Made by a program: the position numbers and the translations under genes. A stretch of 64,000 bases of DNA, from NCBI GenBank assembly GCA_028023455.1, contig JAQFVV010000021.1, positions 1,966,001 to 2,030,000 of the forward strand, written 5' to 3'. This DNA is from Epiperipatus broadwayi (Eukaryota > Onychophora > Udeonychophora > Euonychophora > Peripatidae). Every line of letters begins with the position of its first letter. The first letter of the stretch is position 1. The notes beneath the pieces were generated by a model. That model was not told where the DNA came from, ran no database searches, and was given only the letters and a program-made list of their open reading frames with translations. Shown one piece after another: positions 56,880 to 64,000 of the stretch.

Positions 56880-57620
56880 GAAAGGGCCAATTTGAATTGC
56901 CATTATGTTTTGAATTTGTAAATTATAAAAAGGCATTTGATTCTATAAGCACTATTAATGCTTGAATCATCATAATATAGATCGGACCATATTGTCATAT
57001 TTAGAAATATATTTATCCAGTGTTTAACAGCAATGATTAGATTATATGAGAATATTAAGAAGATTAACATTGAAAAAGGTGTATGCCAGGGTGCCTCCAT
57101 ATGTACAATACTTTTTACAGCAGTTTTACAAAAAACATTTTGTAGACTAAAATGGGAAGTTAAAGGAGTAAAATTAAATGGAGACTATTTAAAATTATCT
57201 AGACACTGCAGGTGATGGAGTTTTTTTTGTATAATGATTTAGAGCTTCAGAAAATGGTGCAAATATTATCAAATGAAAGTAGGACTAAAGGTGTATGTTA
57301 AAAAAGACTAATTTACAATGGGTTTTCTGAAAAGAAGAAAATAAAGACTAATAATTATGAAGTAGCAGAAGAAGTTAGCAACCACAAATATCCTGATCAG
57401 ATTATTAATGCAGATAGAAACATAATGGATAAAAGTAGAATTAAATTTAAACGGAAAGTTTTTTGTAGAAATAATTTAATACAAAAAGGAAATATGCCTA
57501 TGTGCTTGAAAAGAAAAGTTTTTAATATATATTTTTACTAATTCTGATTTATGGAGCTGAGATTTGGACACCTAACAGAAGTGCAATTAGAAGATTTCAG
57601 ACCTCTGAATGAAATATTAT
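56880..57620 (+). pseudogene. RTE-type LINE reverse transcriptase fragment
   Basis: MIRLYENIKKINIEKGVCQGASICTILFTAVLQ (57033 onward, key residues GVxQG and LFTA) is the palm motif of RTE-type LINEs, followed by FCRLKWEVKGVKLNGDYL. Upstream, a degraded FEFVNYKKAFDSI-like stretch lies near 56910-56945. Downstream, traces of the post-catalytic region (LATTNIL-like) occur in shifted frames. The FADD box should follow DYLKLSR but is lost to a frameshift near 57205. The element is heavily decayed. Confidence 0.75.
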
Positions 57621-57623
57621 TAT

Positions 57624-57765
57624 TCTCCATTTTCAATTATTATTAATCCACTGCAGGATAAAGGTCTCTCTAAGCTCAATCCATCTTCTCCAATCTCTAT
57701 CCTTTCTTAAACCCATCATCCAACCACACTTCCTTATTTCATCCATCCATTTCACATGTGCAAAG
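57624..57765 (-). pseudogene. Second RTE C-terminal tail fragment
   Basis: CCACTGCAGGATAAAGGTCT, CAATCCATCTTCTCCAATCT and CCTTATTTCATCCATCCAT repeat the 3' part of the 41589-41997 RTE fragment in the same orientation. It abuts the plus-strand RTE fragment, so the two pieces are head to tail in opposite directions. Confidence 0.7.
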
Positions 57766-58204
57766 ATATATATTCTGAAGTTAAGAGTGGCCATTTTCCT
57801 TTACATGTCGCTGTTAATGTTAATTAATGATTCAATGATAATTATATTTTAGTAATCCCCCCCCCCATTATTTTAATCTAGTCATTCTCAAAAATCTCAG
57901 AATAGACATTTTGAGTAGGACTTTATGATGACAATCCTCAGTATAAGCTTACTGATTGAATATTTTTTACCCATATTGTTCAGACATGGGGGAGGGGGAT
58001 AATTAAATGCAGTGCTATGTGTAAAGAATACTATTGTATGGTTATGAAACATGAACTATGAGTAAAAAAATTAGGAACAGATTGGAAGCCTTTGAGATGT
58101 GGTCATGGAGAAGGATGGAAAAAGTCAGTTGGATGAATAAAAGAGACAAATGATGAAGTTTTGAAAAGAGTAAATGTGAAAGAAAATTTAATGATTGGAA
58201 ACTA

Positions 58205-58378
58205 AATATAGATATATATTACTTTTTATAACTCTCCACATATACAGATATGCAAATGCTCTGATGAAGACTGCAGGACAGTCGAAACTGTTAGAAAATT
58301 AAAGAAATTATATATAAAAAAGTTTGCATTGGGGTGTATGTGTCGAGAGTTATAAAAAGTAATATATATGAATATGTG
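58205..58378 (+). mobile_element. Foldback carrying a hammerhead-like core (F4)
   Basis: TATATATTACTTTTTATAAC (58213) pairs with GTTATAAAAAGTAATATATA (58349) and the match continues inward through CTC/GAG and CACATATAC-like against GTGTATGTG segments. The loop holds CTGATGA at 58261-58267. The element interrupts an RTE fragment. Confidence 0.65.
58255..58296 (+). ncRNA. Hammerhead-like core (F4), stem I weak
   Basis: CTGATGA (58261-58267), stem II GACTG/CAGTC with loop CAGGA, GAAAC (58284-58288), then TGTT giving a GTT triplet with a one-base stem III loop. Only two base pairs of stem I are evident next to the core (CT with AG). The core is recognisable but the fold is incomplete, so activity is uncertain. 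Confidence 0.5.
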
Positions 58379-58689
58379 AAGAATGCAAAAAAAAGTAAAG
58401 GAGAAAATATAAGAATAATACTTCTAAACTAAAGATAGAAATAGAAACTGAATTGGACATATACTAAGAAGAAAGAATAGATTAATGGAAGATGTTTTGA
58501 AGAGAATGATTAGTGGAAACAAGCAGAAAGGACGGAAAAGATTATTGATCTTGCTGGAATATATAAGAGATGAGAAGATATATATATATGGATTTGAAGA
58601 ACTGGTCAATAAAGAAAACGGGGTAGAGAAATTGTGAATTTGTGATGTGAAAGCTCTTTGGACCGATTGATTGATTGTTTAGATAATAT

Positions 58690-60090
58690 ATATTATAGAC
58701 ATGTAATAATAAGTAAATATATATGTATGTACATAAACTTATCAGGTTGCAAAAATATGACAATTTTGCAACAATATTTTGTTTTTGGAATTTTAATTAA
58801 AATAGAAATGTTTTGAAATCAAAAAATTTTGTTGTCAAACAATATTAAGTTAGTGTAAACGATGTTTAAAAAAACTATTCCATGTATTAAGTAAACAAAC
58901 TTGCAAAAATTCAAATTTCATAAAAGACAAAAAAATTAAAAATCGTTTTTACTTCAGTTTTATTCATTCAAAAGAAGTAAATTGATAATTAATCCTAACT
59001 GATTTCATTCCCTGATAAGAGATTAAACTTATCTATAGACAAATTTAATTCTCTCCCTCTGGTGGTTTAGTTTAAGAACTAATCATAGAAGATTTTAATT
59101 TTAAGATAAATGGTTAATTTTTAATTGATCTAAAAAAAAAAAAGAAAACAATAACAGAAACAAGTCTATATCTTTATACATATATAATATATTTTCATGA
59201 TTTTGAAAAAGCCACCATAAGATCTATATAATGATATTCAAATAATATTATTTAATGCTATTCTAGCGATAATGTAAATAGTATTTCTCTTGACTAATTA
59301 TATATTCATTACTGCGTTGAGAGAATCTATTCATCTATTGATAGCAAATGGTATGTAATAATTGTAATTAATTAACCAATTGTGTTCCTTTAATATGCTG
59401 TTATTTATAATTAAATATTTTTAAATACATCTGTTGCTTTTTAGTTAGTTTGTGGCTACATGAATATATATATATATATTTCAAAGTGTGACCAATATTT
59501 ATCTAGCTTCAAAATTAAGGGTGTATCAATGTGAGATAATAATTTTGTATTTATGTGAGTGGAAACTTTAAGTTTAATCTACTGAATCTTTATTTTATAT
59601 TGGAAGTAACAAATAAATATGCAAAATATGACCTAGTATGGTAGGATAATATTTTCTAAGAGACCAATTAATTTTGAAAAAGATGAATTCACCAGTCTAA
59701 CTCATACTATTTCAAGGTATATGATAAAATAAATTACATCTTGTATAAATCATTCAATGATTTTTTTATATCCTGTATGGATTAGTAGAATGATAGAATT
59801 GCAGGCACCGGAATTCGAGACCAAGGATCATGATTTCAGCAGTTCCTTCCAGGAGTGAATTTTCAATGAATTCCTGACAAAATATTTGATGATGATTGTC
59901 TTATATATAAAATCCTTAAATGTTTGTCCGTAATGCTGTCACATGATAGTTAAACATTTTTTTTAGAGAGCATATTTTTCTTGGGAAAAAATAATTCTTT
60001 GTTCCGCCACTAATAAAACATTTTTTTCTTTTTTACAAAGTATTTTATGCAAAGGAAGTAATTGTTTTTTTTTATATTTAAGAAGTTTAG
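58690..60090. other. Gene-free AT-rich stretch
   Basis: No supportable gene is seen. A (TA)n run lies near 59466-59480. Confidence 0.45.
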
Positions 60091-60100
60091 TTTGATTATG

Positions 60101-60283
60101 AGCCCAAAGCAAAAAAAAAAATGTTAAAACAACAAATTAAAAAAACTCTTACAAAAATAACAGCCTTTCCATAGGCTGGGTACATTTTCCAGCAAGTTAT
60201 TCCACAAAGCAAAAGAAATTGTTACAGCAACCAATAAAAAAACTACTACAAATGACCTCCTTTCTAGGCCAGGTACATTTCTG
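60101..60283. repeat. Diverged ~97 bp tandem repeat, two units
   Basis: Units 60101-60190 and 60200-60283 share CAAAGCAAAA, AACAAATTAAAAAAACT-type sequence, TACAAA-A, and CTAGGCC/ATAGGCT-GGTACATTTTC. Confidence 0.6.
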
Positions 60284-60289
60284 ATCATT

Positions 60290-60780
60290 ATTATAATTTA
60301 TTATGATATGTATATAACGTACTTTTGTTTATAACATATTGACTTTGTAATTATTAATATTGAATCAATATTGGGGTATTTCTATTAAAGGGGAAATGAT
60401 ACCCAATAAATATTGAATGGAATTATTATTATTTAATGGCTAATGTCTTATTTTCATAACAAGCTTAATTGAATTATTATTAGTTTCTTATTCTTATTAT
60501 TACTAGGAGTATTAATGATCTCTGTCAGTTTGTAGTAAAAATAATACATTAGACATTAAATGCGGTCTTCACCTGATTTATCCAAACACTCTAGAATGAA
60601 GGTTTTCTATTAGTTATGTATTCTGCTTTATACAGGGACTGAATATGAGGTAGTTACCTAATAACAATCATAAGCCTATCTGCAATATTAAAAACATTTC
60701 AAATTTTACCTGTCCTTAATTCCTGGTAGATATGGTTATTATTCTTCCATGAGTCTCTTCATTTAAAAAGCTATTGACTT
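60290..60780. other. Gene-free AT-rich stretch
   Basis: Nothing supportable is seen. Confidence 0.4.
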
Positions 60781-60782
60781 AT

Positions 60783-61108
60783 CATCATCATCATTTTCAA
60801 GCATTATCAATTTATTGCAGGATGAAAGTGTCTCCAAGTTTTATTTCAATTTTTCTGTTCTCTAGCCTTATATCTTTCTCTACATCACACCAGAATTTTT
60901 CTTTATTTCATTCATCTATTTCACATGCAGTCACTCTTTAAGACTTTTCAATCTCTTGGGTACAGTTTAAGACTTAAACTGTCCGTCTATTATCATATTT
61001 TCTACCAATATGTCCGGCTGACCTTAGTTCTTCCAATCCTGTCAGTACCATCTGTGTGTGCATTTAAAGTTTTGGATCTCTTATTATTATGTTACTCTTA
61101 ATATACAT
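60783..61108 (-). pseudogene. Third RTE C-terminal tail fragment
   Basis: It begins with CATCATCATCA and matches 41589-41997 over about 320 bases: GCAGGATGAAAG, TTCTCTAGCC, TTTATTTCATTCATC, TCACATGCAGTC, GACTTTTCAATCTCTTGG and AATATGTCCGGC. It is more diverged than the 41.6 kb copy. On the minus strand this is the same 3' terminal RTE coding region plus tail. Confidence 0.7.
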
Positions 61109-61114
61109 CTAAGT

Positions 61115-62945
61115 AAGTGATTTTAATAAATTGTAAAAATATGATTCATAATATAAAATGAAAAACTTTATATTAATCTGATAAGTAATATATAAATTGT
61201 ATTATGGGTTAATTTTATTTACCACTTTCATTTCAACAAATGAATTTAAAAAAAAAAAAAAGAAATCTCACATTTCTGCACTTTTAGAAAACTTGTCCCA
61301 GACAATCAATGGATGTTAATCTCTGCATTGGACAAATGTTTTCTTGTCAAACACTTCAATTATAATTAAATCTGTAAGATGTTGATGGAATGTTTTGAAA
61401 AGAACTAACTTCCTTTAGAATGAAACATTTCCTGAAGCCGGCAGACTCACCTCAAGTTAAACCTGGACAACTGAGCTTCCCACTGTGGTTTCGCAATAAA
61501 AACAAAAACTCACACATTATGTTAACGTCTAAAGAATTAGTTCGTTTAGATAAAGAAAAGAAAATTGCCTATGTACATATATAATAACAATTAATCAAGT
61601 ACTAAATATGTAGATATTTAAATACTACACGATAAATTTGCATATTAATAGATTATAAGTAAATTTAAACTGCATGTATATATGTGTGCATATGTGCAAT
61701 GATTGATACAGCTTGCCATGTGGCTGATCTGAATTCAAATCTTCGCTGGTTTAAACTTGGTTGTTTTTTTCTAGGTCAATATTAGATTATAAATTTGTTT
61801 TGGGGTAATCAGCCTATAATCAACTCAATTATCCATTCAATATCAGTTATATGGATAATCGCCTCAAACTCTTTTACCTGGCAATTGATAAACCTGAGCA
61901 TAACTATCTTCTTTCTCAGTGTTGCATTTCTTCTACAGAAATTTTACTGTTTGATAAACTTTAGCTCTGCATTTAAATTAATTTGTGTAATATTCATTAA
62001 GGCTGTAACCTCAAGCACTTGCATATAAAAATGTGATAGTAGGGACCTCTACAGGTCTTAAACCACAAGCTTACTCTTTGGAAGAAAACAGCGCCTTTGA
62101 ATTATATATTGGATTATTTTCATCATCTAGAATTAATTGCTGAATGTCTGTAGAAATATCAAACTTTATTTAGACTTATCAAATACATTCAGATATTAGT
62201 AATAGAGCATGGTTTATTATATACTGTGTTCTCCAAAAATAGGCCCGAATCAGAAAATAAGCCCTACCCCAAATATAAAGTCTAGTTATGATCATCAGCT
62301 CACTGAAACACATAATGGGCATATTGAATTATAAAGTTATGAATGTATAAAGAAATAATATTATTGACATCAGTTCTTTAAATAAATGGTCATATAAATT
62401 ATATGGTTCTTTTCTATTTTCCTGATCATTTTCAACAAACGTAATTCTACCTGTATAAAGAAACAATTAATTACCACAAGTGAGTATATCAGATAATTTA
62501 TAATTTCATTTCTATATTTTTAGCATTTATTTATTTAATACTTAGATCTAGAATGCTTGATTTAGTTTTAGAGTTGCATCATAGTAGTTTTTAAATATTG
62601 AAATAAAAGGAAAATTAGTTTGATTTCTTAAACATTTTTTCCCCTCCTAAAGGATTATTAAGATAACGGAAGCTTAAGTTAAATCATCAATCTTTCTCCT
62701 AAAGAAAAGTTTCTAAAAAGAAGACCCAAGCAGAGCTATTGCACGTAATTTGAAAAATGTTTACAATATACGCACGTGATAACAGATGAACATGTTTGTG
62801 TCATATATGAAACATCATAATTCAATATGCTGTATGTTGTTAATGTGCATTTGTGAAATAGAGTATTATTTCCTGATTTTTTGCGTTTGCATTTTTTGTT
62901 GCCCTTGGGTGGACAAACCATTGTAATCACTTTTTTAAATATAAT
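61115..62945. other. Gene-free stretch
   Basis: The hydrophobic frame at 61795-62028 has no domain, promoter or splice support. Non-coding DNA downstream of, or intronic to, the minus-strand gene at 63.2 kb is the likely content. Confidence 0.45.
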
Positions 62946-62951
62946 AATATT

Positions 62952-63049
62952 TTAATCACTAGATAACATGAGTCCCAAAGAAAGAACTATTCCTGTAAGC
63001 ACAAGAAAGGATTTATGGGGGGCTCCCAGGGTGGGAATCTTACAGCTCT
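62952..63049 (-). CDS. Possible terminal exon of the minus-strand gene
   Basis: A TTCTCTTTACAG acceptor (AG at 63051-63050 on the minus strand) opens a segment that accepts the phase left by the exon at 63152-63325. It would encode about 32 residues beginning ESCKIPTLGAPHK and ending in a hydrophobic TGIVLSLGLML stretch before TAA. The alternative is that this is intron and the frame is chance. The evidence is only the acceptor and the phase match. Confidence 0.3.
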
Positions 63050-63151
63050 CTGTAAAGAGAAGTACTTGAATAAATATATACTTTTCTACTTGAATATGTA
63101 TAGATTCAGATTTTTGTGAATGAAAAAATAAGATATTCCCTGAAAATAAAC

Positions 63152-63325
63152 CTTTCAGTATCTTTTGAAGCAAAGGGGAAACATGGGATATAGTGGTATT
63201 ATTTTCCACTCTTCTTCGGATGTTCCTAGCCTGATGAATAACATCAATAGCATGGGAATTGAACTTGGAGGCTTTGGATTTGTAAAGGTTACATGTAAAG
63301 TGATACTCTAACCAATTAGCATATT
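63152..63325 (-). CDS. Internal coding exon of an unrecognised host gene
   Basis: On the minus strand, a TTGCCTTTGACAG acceptor precedes 63325 and an AAAG|GTTTAT donor follows 63152. The 174 bases encode 58 residues in phase 1-1, so the exon is symmetric. The peptide begins (x)YANWLEYHFTCNLYKSK, contains HAIDVIHQARNIRRRVENN and ends SPLLQKILK. The mixed charged and hydrophobic pattern suggests an alpha-helical domain and is unlike the surrounding AT-rich shadows. I do not recognise the family. Upstream exons would lie beyond the right edge or in the remaining 650 bases, where I find none. No transposon motif is present. Confidence 0.5.
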
Positions 63326-63529
63326 CTGTCAAAGGCAACAATCAGAACATTGAACAAACAGAAAAAAAAATAAAAATAAATGAGAATGTTAAATAGCTCT
63401 GAAAATCAACTTAGTCTGATAACTCACAATGTTTTGTAAACCATTTTTTAGTTTTTAGGAAAACATGAAAAAGTAGAACCCTTGTAAATAATTTTCTACT
63501 GACTCTTATCTTTGATAGAATAGCATAAT

Positions 63530-63728
63530 TAATTAGAGCTTCATCTTAAATTTAGTATTTATAAATACAAGGTTCCTGGACTCAATTTCCATGCTATAAC
63601 TGTCATTAGTTCATGCCAGAAACTGCTAACTGGTTAGAGCTTCATCTTAAATTCAGTATTTATGATTACAATAATCCCAGGCTTGACTTCCATGCTTTAA
63701 TTGCCATTAGTTCATACCAGCAACATAT
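63530..63728 (+). repeat. Tandem pair of tRNA-derived SINE-like units, ~103 bp period
   Basis: TTAGAGCTTCATCTTAAAT begins at 63532 and 63635. Each unit continues with CAGTATTTAT-ATTACAA, a box B-like GGCTTGACTTCC (second unit) or GGACTCAATTTCC (first unit), then ATGCT and CATTAGTTCAT-CCAG. TGGTTAGAGCT in the second unit fits box A. Confidence 0.5.
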
Positions 63729-63928
63729 GAAAAAGAAAGAAGAAGAATGTCACATGAAAATTATTCTTTACTAACCTACATCCTTTGCTAACAGTTGAAT
63801 ATGTTTGAAAATTTTTAATAAAATGTGAATTTTTCTAAGATCATTTAACAATTAATTCTGGATGGTGGAAATAATTTAACATCTAATTATATGTAAAATG
63901 CCATTATCTCAAACTTTCAAACAAGTGA

Positions 63929-63950
63929 ATATATATATATATATATATAT
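63929..63950. repeat. (TA)n microsatellite at the window edge
   Basis: About 11 TA dinucleotides. Confidence 0.85.
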
Positions 63951-64000
63951 TATAAGTGTACCTTTGAAGGCTTTTGCGATGCTATATTGCAAAGGATTTA

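Larger units (their letters stand above)
58020..58670 (+). pseudogene. RTE ORF2 C-terminal region, split by a ribozyme foldback
   Basis: LLYGYET-like sequence is followed by MSKKIRNRLEAFEMWSWRRM (near 58060-58120) and then VLKRVNVKENL-like sequence. After the 58205-58378 insert, a shifted frame reads IGHILRRKNRLMEDVLKRMI and GNKQKGRKRLL. These are the standard C-terminal motifs of RTE-type elements. Several stops interrupt the frame. Confidence 0.7.

Overview
This is a very AT-rich (visually well over two thirds A+T) stretch of animal nuclear DNA, most likely from an invertebrate. It has no operons or dense coding. Almost everything recognisable is transposon-derived: a Mag-like Ty3/gypsy element, a Tx1/L1-like LINE, RTE-type and jockey/CR1-type LINE fragments, tRNA-derived SINEs, foldback elements and many (TA)n runs. 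I cannot narrow the species further.

Host genes are sparse. At the left edge there is a good core promoter (CCAAT box, CRE-like TGACGT, TATA box, initiator). It is followed by a coding first exon (2780-2925) and a second exon (3645-3696) that joins it in frame. At the right edge, on the minus strand, there is a symmetric phase-1 exon (63152-63325). I do not recognise either protein. The roughly 59 kb between them is intergenic or intronic.

The most interesting content is a family of hammerhead-ribozyme retroelements, called F1 here. About a dozen copies lie at 831, 9939, 12718, 23.8k, 26316-28025, 31.2k, 32.1k, 33358, 36.3k, 37947, 38601 and 39459. Ribozyme-bearing copies carry the core CUGAUGA - stem II (GGC/GCC with loop CACAA) - GAAAC - UA - GUC. 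The flanks form stem I with an internal loop, so this is a type I hammerhead with a minimal two-base-pair stem III. Many copies are foldbacks, and seven insertions are flanked by visible 8-15 bp direct repeats. One 1.7 kb insertion holds two minus-strand and two plus-strand ribozymes, each pair about 455 bp apart, and is bounded by a single 12 bp target duplication. Three further ribozyme loci of different sequence lie at 51718, at 51929/52310 (an inverted pair in a 0.68 kb foldback with a 15 bp duplication) and at 58261 (core only). Hammerheads are known in Penelope-like elements, retrozymes and some satellites and SINEs. The architecture here fits a non-autonomous Penelope-like or retrozyme-like family moved by target-primed reverse transcription, but no Penelope reverse transcriptase is visible in the window.

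Layout: 0-1.2 kb, LINE tail interrupted by F1; 2.6-3.7 kb, gene 5' end; 6.3-7.2 kb, LINE ORF1 relic; 9.2-12.9 kb, foldbacks, an F1 copy, a palindromic MITE and a nested tandem array; 16.1 kb, tRNA-like copy; 17.4-21.6 kb, decayed gypsy; 22-23.1 kb, terminal-inverted-repeat element; 26.3-28 kb, F1 array; 29.7-30.1 kb, LINE tail; 31-40 kb, F1 copies, a complex inverted repeat, a solo LTR and LINE relics; 41-42.3 kb, tandem repeat split by an RTE tail; 45.8-50.8 kb, nearly full-length but broken LINE; 51.7-52.5 kb, ribozyme foldback; 54.7-56.7 kb, SINE tandem and tRNA-derived retroposons; 56.9-61.1 kb, RTE fragments; 63-63.7 kb, host exon and SINE tandem.
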